NCBI GenBank assembly: GCA_030427405.1
Contig: JAUHXK010000002.1
Span: forward strand, 186,001 to 250,000
Length of the DNA: 64,000 nt
Direction: 5' to 3'
Origin: Alphaproteobacteria bacterium
Lineage (GTDB): Bacteria > Pseudomonadota > Alphaproteobacteria > Rhodobacterales > Rhodobacteraceae
Made by a program: the position numbers and the translations under genes. The notes beneath the pieces are model-generated. The model searched no databases, was not told the DNA's origin, and saw only the letters and a program-made list of their open reading frames with translations. Below are positions 35,945-45,321 of the stretch, piece after piece (position 1 is the stretch's first letter; every line of letters begins with the position of its first letter).

Positions 35945-37510
35945 TTATTGGGACATGCCGCCTTCGGTGCTGACCTGTTCCTGAACATGGGCCTCGTTGC
36001 TGACCGCAGCCCCGCGGGGCGGGAAATCGGCGAACGTGGCCAGATGCGCCTGAACCAGCCGGGCAGCAGGACCAAAGGCCCACATCTTATTGCCCATCCA
36101 ACGCACATACATGCCGGATTCCTCGGCCGCTTTCTCATAGGGGTCGCGGCGCAGGTTGAACAGTTTCGGGGCGTTCAGCTCCTCTTTGGGACCGGCCCAG
36201 CCTTTTTCCTGAATGGTAAAATGCGCCTTCCAGTCATTGTAGCGGACAGCCTGCAGGTCGGTGCCTTCGTAATAGACGATTTCCTTGCGATTGCTGGGCG
36301 TCTCGCCAGTCAGGTAGGACAGCTGGTTATAGCCATCCAGATGCACCTGATACCCTTCGTACCCCTTTAGCAGATCGGCCGGCAGGTCATTCGATCCGCC
36401 TGCGGCGGCGACAAGGGTTGGCATCCAGTCCATACCGGCGAAGATACCGTTCAGAACCTGGCCTTCGGCGATCTTGCCCGGCCAGCGGATGATGGCAGGA
36501 ACGCGGAACCCGCCCTCCCAGGTGGTGCCCTTTTCGCCCTGGAACGGCGTGGTGCCCCCGTCCGGCCATGTCATGGTTTCGGGGCCGTTATCCGAGGTGA
36601 AGATGACGATCGTATTGTCGCTGATCCCCAGTTCGTCCAGGTGCGCCACGACTTTTCCGACATTGTCGTCCAGTTCCTTCATGACCACATCCTGCAGGCC
36701 GCGCCCGTCACCCAGCATCGCCTCGTATTCAGGGCTGAGATGGGTCCAGACATGCGCGCGGGCCGGGGCCATCCAGACAAAGAACGGCGTATCGCTGTCC
36801 ACGGCCCGGTCAATGAAATCGATCGTGTGTGCGGTCACCTCATCGTCCAGCGTTTTCTGGCGCTCTGGCGGCGCGGGGCCGTCATCGGTGATCCGCTGCT
36901 TGCCCACCGGTCCCCAGCGCGGATCGACGGTTTCGTCGACCGTATCAGTGGCAAAGGAATGAATGATGTTGCGCGGGCCGAACTGCGCCGTGAACTCGGG
37001 ATCATCCGGCCAATCCGGGTCAGAGGTGTATTCCATCGCATTGAGATGATAGAGCCAGCCCCAATATTCGTCGAAACCTTTGACCGTAGGCAGGAATTTG
37101 TTCAGGTCGCCCAGGTGGTTCTTGCCGAATTGCCCCGTGGTATAGCCCAGGGATTTCAGCATATTGGCCATGGTCGGGTCTTCATCGCTGAGCCCGACCG
37201 GATCGCCGGGCAAGCCAACGGTGTGCATGCCGGTGCGCACCGGATACTGGCCAGTGATAAAGGCCGACCGCCCCGCAGTACAGCTGGGCTGTGCGTAATA
37301 ATCCGTCAGTCGCGCGCCCTGGGCGGCAAGCTGGTCCAGGTTCGGCGTCTGGATGCTTTTGACCCCCTGGTGATAGCTGCCAAGGCTGGCCCAGCCGACA
37401 TCGTCGGCCATGATGACCAGAATATTGGGCTTTTCCGTATCGGCCGAACCAATCGACGCCGTCGTACACAAGACGGCAACGGCGCTTGTAATCGCTCTGA
37501 TCTGAAACAC
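35945..37510 (-). CDS. Secreted arylsulfatase-like sulfatase with CTAGR motif
   Basis: 521 residues starting with GTG at 37510, chosen because AGGAG lies nine bases upstream. A signal peptide (about residues 1-23) precedes an S1 sulfatase domain: PNILVIMADDVG with two metal aspartates (D36, D37), the formylglycine segment SCTAGRSAFITG, and the third metal region FTSDNGPET. The canonical motif is C-x-P-S-R; here it is C77-T-A-G-R, so proline and serine are lost while cysteine, arginine and the following TG are kept. Conversion by formylglycine-generating enzyme may still occur but is uncertain. The divergent LysR gene is the probable regulator; the substrate is unknown. Confidence 0.85.
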   Translation of the reverse strand: MFQIRAITSAVAVLCTTASIGSADTEKPNILVIMADDVGWASLGSYHQGVKSIQTPNLDQLAAQGARLTDYYAQPSCTAGRSAFITGQYPVRTGMHTVGLPGDPVGLSDEDPTMANMLKSLGYTTGQFGKNHLGDLNKFLPTVKGFDEYWGWLYHLNAMEYTSDPDWPDDPEFTAQFGPRNIIHSFATDTVDETVDPRWGPVGKQRITDDGPAPPERQKTLDDEVTAHTIDFIDRAVDSDTPFFVWMAPARAHVWTHLSPEYEAMLGDGRGLQDVVMKELDDNVGKVVAHLDELGISDNTIVIFTSDNGPETMTWPDGGTTPFQGEKGTTWEGGFRVPAIIRWPGKIAEGQVLNGIFAGMDWMPTLVAAAGGSNDLPADLLKGYEGYQVHLDGYNQLSYLTGETPSNRKEIVYYEGTDLQAVRYNDWKAHFTIQEKGWAGPKEELNAPKLFNLRRDPYEKAAEESGMYVRWMGNKMWAFGPAARLVQAHLATFADFPPRGAAVSNEAHVQEQVSTEGGMSQ

Positions 37511-37586
37511 GTGCTGAAACTCCTGATAGTGATATCCGGTCCTAGACGCTGTTTTGTTCTTGTCGCAACTTGCGCCTTCACCATTG

Positions 37587-37616
37587 CAGGTTTTGGAATT
37601 AAAACTCGAAAACCTG
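37587..37616. promoter_or_regulatory. Inverted repeat in the sulfatase/LysR divergent promoter
   Basis: CAGGTTTT (37587-37594) and AAAACCTG (37609-37616) form a perfect 8-bp inverted repeat with 14 bases between. It lies 17 bases before the LysR start and is a candidate LysR binding site. A second small palindrome, CGCAA-C-TTGCG, is at 37564-37574. Confidence 0.5.
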
Positions 37617-37633
37617 AAACCAGGGGTGCGCCG

Positions 37634-38536
37634 ATGCTGTCCGAAAAATCACTGTCTGCATTTCTGCTTTTGGCGGAAACCTCCAACTTTCAGCAAGCCG
37701 CCAAGCGGATGGGTGTGTCGAACGCATCGCTGTCGCGCTATATATCCCTGGCCGAAGAACAGGTTGGTTTCACGCTGTTCAATCGTCAGCGCGGCAACAG
37801 CACACTGACACGCAAGGGCCAGGCTTTTCTGCCCGTTGCGACAAAGCTGCAATCTGACCTGACAGCCTGCGCCGATCTGGCCACGCGAATTCGGCTTGAG
37901 ACCGATCAGGTTGTGCATGTCGGGTGCGGGCCCCTGACGCCCCGGACCTTGATCTACCCAGCGCTGCGCGCCGCGCAGGCCGAGTATCCGGGTTTGCGCG
38001 CCCGCATTGATGTCAGCGCCCGCCAGGCGCCGATTGCCATGCTCGAACAAGGCGCAATCGACATTTATGTCGGCGACCTGACCCACACGGCCGAGGCCGA
38101 GAACATCGAGCTGATGATGTTCGAGAAACGCGCCGTTGTGTTTGCCGCCCATGTTTCGCACCCGCTGCACAACCTTGAAAACCCAAGCCTGAACGACGTG
38201 TTTTCCTACCCCTTCGCTTCGCCGCATTTGCACAAGCATTGGCGGGCCGCCATCGCACAGGCCCTGGGCGGCACCGCCGAAGCGTCGGCAAAGGTCGATG
38301 CCATGCCAACGGTTGAAAGCGACGATTACGCCTTTCTGACGACCCTGCTGCACGACGGCCTTTTCGTTGTGGGCGGCATGCCGGAAACCTTTGCCGATAT
38401 CTTTGCAGACGGCGATATCGGTTTTGTTCAGGCGACCCCCCAGATCCGCTGGAACATATGCGCCGCGCGGCGCACCGGCGAACATCATGCGGCGGCACAG
38501 GTTTTCTGGGAAAAGCTTCGGGACCTTTCGGAATAA
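37634..38536 (+). CDS. LysR-family transcriptional regulator
   Basis: 300 residues from ATG 37634, with AGGGG seven bases upstream. The open frame runs about 1 kb further upstream but that part is antisense to the sulfatase and not homologous. The winged helix-turn-helix covers residues 1-60 (LSAFLLLAETSNFQQAAKRMGVSNASLSRYISLAEEQVG), followed by the LysR effector domain (VHVGCGPLTPRTLIYPAL). It is divergent from the sulfatase gene with 123 bases between, so it probably controls it. Its ligand is unknown. Confidence 0.9.
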   Translation: MLSEKSLSAFLLLAETSNFQQAAKRMGVSNASLSRYISLAEEQVGFTLFNRQRGNSTLTRKGQAFLPVATKLQSDLTACADLATRIRLETDQVVHVGCGPLTPRTLIYPALRAAQAEYPGLRARIDVSARQAPIAMLEQGAIDIYVGDLTHTAEAENIELMMFEKRAVVFAAHVSHPLHNLENPSLNDVFSYPFASPHLHKHWRAAIAQALGGTAEASAKVDAMPTVESDDYAFLTTLLHDGLFVVGGMPETFADIFADGDIGFVQATPQIRWNICAARRTGEHHAAAQVFWEKLRDLSE

Positions 38537-38642
38537 AACCGAAATCGCTTCCCCTTTTCTTTGGGCGCATTCTCATGTATGCGCGCGGTATCTGAGACGT
38601 TGTGCCCTGACCCCGGCACTCGAACGGAAGATAAATGGGGTC

Positions 38643-38689
38643 GGCGGCAATGGGGCCGCCACGCAAAACGGGAGACCCGCAGGGGCGGG
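38643..38689 (+). other. Two hairpins in the pnp leader
   Basis: GGCGGC (38643-38648) pairs with GCCGCC (38655-38660), and CCCGC (38676-38680) pairs with GCGGG (38685-38689), within the 177-base untranslated region before pnp. In E. coli the pnp leader hairpin is cut by RNase III for autoregulation; a comparable role here is inference. Confidence 0.35.
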
Positions 38690-38713
38690 AGTGCTCTCAT
38701 CTAGGATACGCAT

Positions 38714-40864
38714 ATGTTTGATGTAACGAAGAAATCAATGCAGTGGGGCGAAGAGACGCTGACACTGGAAACCGGCAAGGTTGCCCGTCAGGCTGACGGC
38801 AGCGTGATTGCCACGCTGGGTGAAACCAGCGTCATGGCAAACGTGACCTTTGCACGGGCGCAAAAACCCGGTCAGGACTTTTTCCCGCTGACCGTACACT
38901 ACCAAGAGAAATACTATGCCGCCGGTAAGGTTCCGGGTGGCTTCTTCAAGCGCGAGGCGCGCCCGACCGAAAAAGAGACGCTGACCGCGCGTCTGATCGA
39001 CCGTCCGATCCGCCCGCTGTTCGTTGACGGCTTCAAAAACGAAGTTCTGGTGATGTGCACCGTGCTGAGCCACGATCTGGTCAACGATCCCGACATCGTT
39101 GCGATGATCGCGGCATCCGCTGCCCTGACCATTTCCGGTGCGCCGTTCATGGGCCCGATCGCCGGTGCCCGTGTTGGTTTTGTGGATGGCGAATACGTCC
39201 TGAACCCGACCGTCGATGACATGCAGGACCTGCGCCTGAACCCCGAACAGCGTCTGGACCTGGTTGTTGCCGGCACCAAAGACGCCGTGATGATGGTGGA
39301 ATCCGAAGCATACGAGCTGTCCGAGGCAGAGATGCTGGGCGCGGTGAACTTTGCACACGCGCAGATTCAGCCGGTGATCGACCTGATCATCAGCCTTGCC
39401 GAAGAAGCGGCAAAAGAGCCGTTTGATTTCCAGGCGCCGGATTATTCCGAGCTGTACGCCGCTGTTAAGGCTGCCGGTGAAGAGCAGATGCGCGCCGCCT
39501 TCGCAATCACCGACAAGCAAGAGCGCACCGCCGCTGTTGCCGCGGCCCGCGAAGCGATCAAGGAAGCACTGACCGAGGAACAGCTGGAAGACGGCAACCT
39601 CGGCTCCGCAATGAAAAAGCTGGAAGCTGGCATTCTGCGCGGCGACGTCGTCAAAGGCGGCAAGCGGATCGATGGTCGTTCGACCACCGATATCCGCTCG
39701 ATCGTTGCAGAAACCTCGATGCTGCCGCGGACCCACGGTTCCGCCCTGTTCACCCGTGGTGAAACACAGGCGCTGGCCGTGACCACGCTGGGCACCGGTG
39801 ACGATGAGCAATTCATCGACGCGCTGCATGGCAACTTCAAATCGAACTTCCTGCTGCACTATAACTTCCCGCCCTATTCGGTTGGTGAAGTTGGCCGCGT
39901 CGGTGGCCCGGGCCGTCGTGAAATCGGCCACGGCAAGCTGGCATGGCGCGCCCTGCAGGCGGTTCTGCCTGCGGCGACCGACTTCCCCTACACGATCCGC
40001 ATCGTGTCCGAGATCACCGAATCCAACGGCTCGTCCTCGATGGCGTCGGTCTGTGGCGGTTCGCTGTCGATGATGGATGCGGGCGTTCCGCTGAAAGCAC
40101 CGGTTGCCGGTGTGGCCATGGGTCTGATCCTGGAAGATGACGGCGAATACGCCATCCTGTCGGACATTCTGGGTGACGAAGATCACCTGGGCGACATGGA
40201 CTTCAAAGTGGCTGGTACCGAAAACGGCATCACCTCGTTGCAGATGGACATCAAGGTCGCAGGCATCACGCCCGAGATCATGGAAAAAGCCCTGGCACAA
40301 GCCAAGGACGGCCGGATGCACATTCTGGGTGAGATGGGCAAAGCCCTGTCCGAGACCAACGATTTCTCGGTCCACGCGCCGCGTATCGAAACCATGAACA
40401 TCCCGACCGACAAGATCCGCGAAGTGATCGGCTCGGGCGGTAAGGTCATTCGTGAAATCGTCGAAGTGTCCGGCGCCAAGGTCGACATCAACGACGACGG
40501 CGTCATCAAGATCGCCTCGCCCGATGGTGAATCGATCAAGAAGGCCTATGAGATGATCCACTCGATCGTCGCCGAGCCGGAAGAGGGCCAGGTCTACACC
40601 GGCAAAGTGGTCAAGATCGTCGACTTCGGTGCCTTCGTGAACTTCTTTGGCAAGCGCGACGGTCTGGTCCACGTATCCCAGATCGAAAACCGCCGCCTGA
40701 ACCATCCGTCGGATGTTCTGAAGGAAGGTCAGGAAGTAAAGGTCAAGCTCTTGGGCTTTGACGATCGCGGCAAGGTCCGCCTGTCGATGAAAGTTGTCGA
40801 TCAGGAAACCGGTGAAGAGATCGTTCCCGAGAAAAAAGAAAAGAAAGAGGAAAGCGCCGACTAA
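38714..40864 (+). CDS. pnp: Polyribonucleotide nucleotidyltransferase
   Basis: 716 residues. Two RNase PH domains (N-terminal with KEREARP-like [13 protein letters not shown] region, C-terminal with [20 protein letters not shown]), the catalytic aspartates in [13 protein letters not shown], a KH domain ([20 protein letters not shown]) and an S1 domain ([22 protein letters not shown]...GLVHVSQI). It degrades RNA 3' to 5' by phosphorolysis as part of the degradosome. It ends in a lysine/glutamate-rich tail and is followed by a strong terminator. Confidence 0.97.
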   Translation: MFDVTKKSMQWGEETLTLETGKVARQADGSVIATLGETSVMANVTFARAQKPGQDFFPLTVHYQEKYYAAGKVPGGFFKREARPTEKETLTARLIDRPIRPLFVDGFKNEVLVMCTVLSHDLVNDPDIVAMIAASAALTISGAPFMGPIAGARVGFVDGEYVLNPTVDDMQDLRLNPEQRLDLVVAGTKDAVMMVESEAYELSEAEMLGAVNFAHAQIQPVIDLIISLAEEAAKEPFDFQAPDYSELYAAVKAAGEEQMRAAFAITDKQERTAAVAAAREAIKEALTEEQLEDGNLGSAMKKLEAGILRGDVVKGGKRIDGRSTTDIRSIVAETSMLPRTHGSALFTRGETQALAVTTLGTGDDEQFIDALHGNFKSNFLLHYNFPPYSVGEVGRVGGPGRREIGHGKLAWRALQAVLPAATDFPYTIRIVSEITESNGSSSMASVCGGSLSMMDAGVPLKAPVAGVAMGLILEDDGEYAILSDILGDEDHLGDMDFKVAGTENGITSLQMDIKVAGITPEIMEKALAQAKDGRMHILGEMGKALSETNDFSVHAPRIETMNIPTDKIREVIGSGGKVIREIVEVSGAKVDINDDGVIKIASPDGESIKKAYEMIHSIVAEPEEGQVYTGKVVKIVDFGAFVNFFGKRDGLVHVSQIENRRLNHPSDVLKEGQEVKVKLLGFDDRGKVRLSMKVVDQETGEEIVPEKKEKKEESAD

Positions 40865-40887
40865 TTCGGCCACCGCTTTCGGAAATG

Positions 40888-40919
40888 AAAGGCCCCGGTC
40901 ATTGACCGGGGCCTTTTTT
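40888..40919 (+). terminator. Intrinsic terminator of pnp
   Basis: Perfect 13-bp stem AAAGGCCCCGGTC / GACCGGGGCCTTT with a three-base ATT loop, the last T bases running into a six-T tract. Confidence 0.92.
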
Positions 40920-41024
40920 GCTGGATGGCAGAGCCAGTCACCCCTGTCGAAACCCCTGTAAATTCACACCTTCTGCGGGTATGATGGGGCAAGCAGTTTC
41001 GTATCAAAGAGGCAGTTTCCGCTC

Positions 41025-42026
41025 ATGTCATTCATTACGATCCTCCAAATCGACGGCGACCCGCTTAGCAACACGGATGTCACTGTCCTGAACAGCTATC
41101 AGGTCGAAGTCATCGACAACGACAATTTGCTGGAAGACCCGGACGCTGATGGCGGCCAACAGCTGGATGTAAGCGGTGTGCCAGGTTTCCAAGGGGATTC
41201 AACCAATTTCGAGACATTCGAAACCTATGCCGGCGATATCGGCGGCCAACCCGTTACTTTCACGCTCGTTCAGTTTTCCAACCCGCAATATATCATCGTT
41301 ACGTCCGGCGATGTTTCGGACGGCGACACGATTGCAAACACAAACAACTCGATCATCGGCGCACCGCCTTCGCCATACGAATCGCTGCCGTCCTTTGTCT
41401 GTTTCACCTCAGGGTCGTTGATCCTGACCCCCACCGGCCCGCGCCTGATCGAGACGCTGAAGCCGGGCGATCTGGTAGTTGTCGGCGATGGCAGCAACAA
41501 ACCCGTCCGCTGGATCGGCCGCCGGAACCTGTCCGCCGCAGAACTGAAACAGGACCCGCGGTTCTGCCCGGTCCGGATCAGGGCGGGCGGGCTTGGCCCC
41601 AAGCGCCCCAGCCGCGACCTGCTGGTTTCCCCGCAACACCGGATTGCTGTCGCCTCGGCCGAAATCGAACTGCACCACTTTGCACCCATGATGCTGGCCC
41701 CTGCCAAGGGTCTGGTGAACGGGGAAGATATCGAACAACTGCCGCCTGACCAGGATGTCGAATATATTCACATCCTGTTTGACCAGCATGAGTTGGTGAA
41801 TGTCGAAGGCGTCTGGTCTGAATCCTTCTATCCCGGCGATTTCACCCTTGGCGCAATGGCCCCTGCGGTTCAACGCGAACTCCGCACCCTGTTTCCCGAG
41901 ATTTTCCAAGGAAACGGGGCCTATGGTGATACCGCGCTGCCGGTTCTGAAACCCTACGAGGTGGACATGCTGCGCGCCAACCTGTCCACACCCGACGGCA
42001 ACACCCCCCTGCCTGCCGGTCACTGA
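41025..42026 (+). CDS. Hint (hedgehog/intein) domain protein
   Basis: 333 residues. The first 120 residues are low in known motifs and rich in Asp, Asn and Thr. The Hint domain starts at C126 ([32 protein letters not shown]), continues with [11 protein letters not shown] and [11 protein letters not shown], and ends with [14 protein letters not shown]. This layout is common in Rhodobacterales proteins that may self-cleave and be exported by type I secretion. No splice-type His-Asn end is evident. The function is unknown. It follows pnp by 160 bases with its own ribosome site. Confidence 0.87.
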   Translation: MSFITILQIDGDPLSNTDVTVLNSYQVEVIDNDNLLEDPDADGGQQLDVSGVPGFQGDSTNFETFETYAGDIGGQPVTFTLVQFSNPQYIIVTSGDVSDGDTIANTNNSIIGAPPSPYESLPSFVCFTSGSLILTPTGPRLIETLKPGDLVVVGDGSNKPVRWIGRRNLSAAELKQDPRFCPVRIRAGGLGPKRPSRDLLVSPQHRIAVASAEIELHHFAPMMLAPAKGLVNGEDIEQLPPDQDVEYIHILFDQHELVNVEGVWSESFYPGDFTLGAMAPAVQRELRTLFPEIFQGNGAYGDTALPVLKPYEVDMLRANLSTPDGNTPLPAGH

Positions 42027-42154
42027 CGCCGGCAGAGCAGATCAAACAACAGATTTCCCTGGGAACAGGCCATCTTACCCTGACGTCCAGCACCAGCCTG
42101 AAACAGTCCGGTTTCGCTTTCCCAGCCCGGCTGCCTGCTTTATGCAAGGATGTC

Positions 42155-42886
42155 ATGCAATCCTTTGTCATTCATATGTCAGCCAGTACCGCGCGGCGCG
42201 CCAATGCCGAACAGCTTTGCCGCGACCTGCCACAGGCCGAGCTTTTCTAGGCAGTAAACGGCCGCGATCCCGATCAGGTCTCGGACGTGGTACTGCACCC
42301 CGGAAACCTGCATCGCCCCCATTACCCATTTGCCCTGCGCCCCGCCGAAATCGGTGTCTTTCAAAGCCATCGGCGTATCTGGCGCAAACTCGTCGATGAA
42401 AAGATCGACCTGGCCATCATCGCCGAAGACGACCTGAGGATCGACACCCGGCGGATGACGGCGGCGCTACAAATGCTGCAGCCGATTGCAACGCCCGACC
42501 ACTATATCCGCATCCCGGTCAAACAGCGCGAAACCCCTGCCCAAACGCTCGCCCAACAGGATGGGCTGCGCCTGATCCTGCCAAGGATCATCGGGCTGCA
42601 ATGCGTGTGCCAAGTCGTCGGACGAAAGGCCGCCGCACGCCTGCTGGCCGCAACGGATCAGATCGACCGACCCGTCGATACGTTCCTGCAAATGCACTGG
42701 CTCACAGGTCAGCCAATTCACGCCCTGCAAGGCAGCGGAAACCAGGAAGTCGCGCGGGAAATCGGTGGCTCGACCATTCAGTCCAGACCACCGCTGACTG
42801 ACAAGCTGACCCGCGAATTCAAACGCGCGTCATACCGAATGAAACTGCACCTGAAACCACAGCGCCCGCCTGCTTCATTTGGCTAA
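42155..42886 (+). pseudogene. GT25-family glycosyltransferase interrupted by an in-frame TAG
   Basis: Starting from ATG 42155 (AAGGA just upstream), 31 codons read MQSFVIHMSASTARRANAEQ... to ELF, then TAG at 42248-42250, then AVNGRDPDQVSDVV continues in the same frame to a stop at 42886. Both sides match the GT25 (LPS beta-glycosyltransferase) pattern: FVI at the start, the AVNGRD segment, then RPAEIGVFQSHRRIW and the metal motif AIIAEDD. No frame change is involved, so one base substitution (for example TGG, CAG, GAG or AAG to TAG) explains it. The longest uninterrupted part starts at GTG 42287 without a ribosome site. It could be a recent pseudogene, a readthrough gene or a sequence error. 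Confidence 0.8.
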
Positions 42887-42902
42887 AAAAATCCTCGGGG
42901 TT

Positions 42903-42923
42903 GGGGGGGCAGACAGCCCCCCC
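42903..42923 (-). terminator. G7/C7 hairpin downstream of peroxiredoxin
   Basis: GGGGGGGC-AGACA-GCCCCCCC lies between the glycosyltransferase and peroxiredoxin stops. On the minus strand it is followed by AACCCCGAGGATTTTTTT, a pattern I associate with many Rhodobacterales gene ends, so it probably terminates the peroxiredoxin transcript. Confidence 0.6.
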
Positions 42924-42940
42924 CTTTGACCCGATCAGGC

Positions 42941-43591
42941 TCAGCTCGGCGCCTTGGTCTTGCGCAGATACGGAAAGATCGTTTCGAATTCGCCAAATTT
43001 CGCCTTGGCATCTTCGTTGGACACCGATGGCGGGATGATCACGTCCTCGCCCGGGGTCCAGTTTGCAGGGGTGGCCACGCCTTTGGCGCTCATCTGCAAA
43101 CCATCCAAGGCGCGCAGGATCTCGGCAAAGTTCCGGCCAACGGTCATCGGATAGGTCATCGACAGCTTCAACTGCTTGTCCGGCCCAATGATAAAGACCG
43201 ATCGCACGGTCGCGCTGTCGGCCGGGGTACGGCCGTCGGGCAGATAGGCTTCGGCCGGTAGCATGTCAAAGGCCTTGGAAACCGCCAGCCCGTCATCGGC
43301 AATGATCGGAAAGCCGGGATTGGCCTTGCCATAGGCCTCGATATCCTTTTTCCACTTCTTGTGATCCTCGACCCCGTCAACCGACACGCCGATCACCTTG
43401 GTGTTGCGCGCGGCCCATTCGTCGTTCAGCTGCGCCACGGCTGAAAACTCGGTGGTGCAGACCGGCGTGAAATCCTTGGGGTGCGAGAACAGAATTGCCC
43501 AGCTGTCGCCGATCCAATCGTGGAACTGGATGGTTCCCTGGTCTGTCTCTGCGGTGAAATTCGGTACGGTATCGTTGATGCGCAAACCCAT
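42941..43591 (-). CDS. 1-Cys peroxiredoxin (Prx6-type)
   Basis: 216 residues from ATG 43591, with AGGAG upstream; longer open frame not homologous. The peroxidatic cysteine is C45 in HPKDFTPVCTTEFS, and the Prx6-like C-terminal part has DGRTPADSATVRSVFIIGPDK and TYPMTVGRNFAEILRALD. No resolving cysteine is evident. It reduces hydrogen peroxide and organic peroxides in the cytoplasm. It is divergent from the aldehyde dehydrogenase gene (233 bases between). Confidence 0.92.
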   Translation of the reverse strand: MGLRINDTVPNFTAETDQGTIQFHDWIGDSWAILFSHPKDFTPVCTTEFSAVAQLNDEWAARNTKVIGVSVDGVEDHKKWKKDIEAYGKANPGFPIIADDGLAVSKAFDMLPAEAYLPDGRTPADSATVRSVFIIGPDKQLKLSMTYPMTVGRNFAEILRALDGLQMSAKGVATPANWTPGEDVIIPPSVSNEDAKAKFGEFETIFPYLRKTKAPS

Positions 43592-43824
43592 GGGGCATCT
43601 CCTCTCGTTGCATGAAAACCGACTCGGTTGCTGTAAACCTAAACACTTTGCGCTCAGGTTAAACCACCTGCGTTCGATTGCCTTGCCCAAACCTTGGACC
43701 TGCAACCCGTCCTGCGGGCTTTTCCCCGAAATTCTGCCCCTTGCCGGGCCTGCATACCGGTGACACAGTGACGCCGATAACCGACCGCCTGGTCGATTGA
43801 TTCCTGTTCTGGAGAGAACGAGCC

Positions 43825-45264
43825 ATGATCGAAAAACGCGATTTCTATATCAACGGAAAATGGGTCGCCCCATCGGCAGCGCATGATTTCAAGGTCATCG
43901 ACCCCTCGACCGAAGACCCCTGCGCGGTCATATCGCTGGGTTCTGAGGCCGACACAAACGCCGCCGTCGCCGCCGCCAAAGCCGCCCTGCCCGGCTGGAT
44001 GGCGACCCCGGTCGAAGACCGCATCGCGCTGGTCGAAAAGCTGGTCGAGGCCTATGCCGCACGTTCCGAAGACCTGGCACAGGCCATGTCGTTAGAGATG
44101 GGCGCACCGATCGACATGGCGCGGACCCAGCAATCCGGCGCCGGCACATGGCACCTGAAAAACTTCATCCGCGCGGCCCGTGCGTTTCAGTTCGACCGCC
44201 CGCTGGGCGATCATGCACCCAACGATCGGATCATCTATGAGGCGGTCGGCGTAGCTGCGCTGATCACGCCGTGGAACTGGCCGATGAACCAGATCACGCT
44301 GAAAGTGGGCGCCGCGGCAATCGCAGGATGCACGATGGTGCTGAAACCGTCGGAACAAAGCCCGCTGAACGCAATGATCTTTGCCGAATTGATGGACGAG
44401 GCAGGATTCCCCCCCGGCGTGTTCAACCTTGTCAACGGCGACGGCGCGGGCGTCGGCTCGCAGCTTTCGGCACATCCGGATGTCGACATGGTCAGCTTCA
44501 CCGGCTCAACCCGCGCGGGCACGGCAATTTCCAAGAACGCCGCCGAGACGCTCAAGAAAGTGCATCTGGAACTGGGCGGCAAGGGCGCGAATGTTGTCTT
44601 TGCCGATGCCGATGAAAAGGCCGTCAAACGCGGTGTGCTGCACATGATGAACAACACCGGCCAAAGCTGCAACGCGCCCAGCCGTATGCTGGTGCAACGC
44701 CCGATCTATGATCAGGCGGTGGCGACGGCGGCCGAGGTGGCGAACAAGGTCTCGGTCGGGCCCGCATCGCAAGAAGGCCGCCATATCGGCCCGGTCGTGA
44801 ACGAGGTGCAGTGGACCAAGATTCAGGACCTGATCCAGAAAGGCATCGACGAAGGCGCGCGCCTCGTGGCCGGTGGCACCGGGCGTCCCGAGGGGCTGAA
44901 CAAGGGTTTCTATGTCCGCCCCACTGTGTTTGCCGATGCCAACAACCAGATGACCATCGCGCGCGAGGAAATCTTTGGCCCGGTCCTGACCATGATCCCC
45001 TTTGATACCGAGGAAGAGGCCGTCGAAATCGCCAATGACACCCCCTATGGGCTGACCAACTATGTCCAGACACAGGACGGTGCCCGCGCCAACCGCATGG
45101 CGCGCGTGTTGCGGTCCGGCATGGTCGAGATGAACGGGCAATCGCGCAGCGCCGGTTCGCCCTTTGGCGGCATGAAGCAATCGGGCAACGGGCGCGAAGG
45201 CGGCGTCTGGGGGCTTGAGGATTTCCTTGAGGTCAAGGCCGTCGGCGGCTGGGCTTCCGAATAA
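43825..45264 (+). CDS. NAD(P)-dependent aldehyde dehydrogenase
   Basis: 479 residues with all family motifs: TPWNWPMNQITLKV, FTGSTRAGTAISK, catalytic glutamate in LELGGKGANVV, catalytic cysteine in NNTGQSCNAPSR and REEIFGPVLTMIPFD. It starts after GGAGAG and ends before a strong terminator. The substrate is not clear; the closest appearance is to broad-range aldehyde dehydrogenases (ALDH cluster COG1012). It is a single-gene unit. Confidence 0.92.
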   Translation: MIEKRDFYINGKWVAPSAAHDFKVIDPSTEDPCAVISLGSEADTNAAVAAAKAALPGWMATPVEDRIALVEKLVEAYAARSEDLAQAMSLEMGAPIDMARTQQSGAGTWHLKNFIRAARAFQFDRPLGDHAPNDRIIYEAVGVAALITPWNWPMNQITLKVGAAAIAGCTMVLKPSEQSPLNAMIFAELMDEAGFPPGVFNLVNGDGAGVGSQLSAHPDVDMVSFTGSTRAGTAISKNAAETLKKVHLELGGKGANVVFADADEKAVKRGVLHMMNNTGQSCNAPSRMLVQRPIYDQAVATAAEVANKVSVGPASQEGRHIGPVVNEVQWTKIQDLIQKGIDEGARLVAGGTGRPEGLNKGFYVRPTVFADANNQMTIAREEIFGPVLTMIPFDTEEEAVEIANDTPYGLTNYVQTQDGARANRMARVLRSGMVEMNGQSRSAGSPFGGMKQSGNGREGGVWGLEDFLEVKAVGGWASE

Positions 45265-45287
45265 CAAGACGACCTTTTCAAGTTTTT

Positions 45288-45320
45288 AGGGCGAGGCGCA
45301 TCGCGTGCCTCGCCCTTTTT
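45288..45320 (+). terminator. Intrinsic terminator of the aldehyde dehydrogenase gene
   Basis: Stem AGGGCGAGGC (45288-45297) with GCCTCGCCCT (45307-45316), followed by a five-T run. Confidence 0.85.
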
Positions 45321-45321
45321 C

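Noticed and set aside
36641..37633. Upstream extension of the LysR frame by about 330 codons
   Set aside because: This part is antisense to the sulfatase and has no homology. LysR homology starts at 37634 with a good ribosome site.
38735..40873. A 712-codon open frame antisense to pnp
   Set aside because: It mirrors pnp almost exactly, is rich in His/Arg/Asp/Gln as expected from reverse reading of GC-rich codons, and shows no family motif. A codon-bias shadow.
43592..43824. Hairpin-like AACCCGTCCTGCGGGCTTTT in the peroxiredoxin/ALDH divergent region
   Set aside because: The stem is short and no transcript would end there, since both genes point away.
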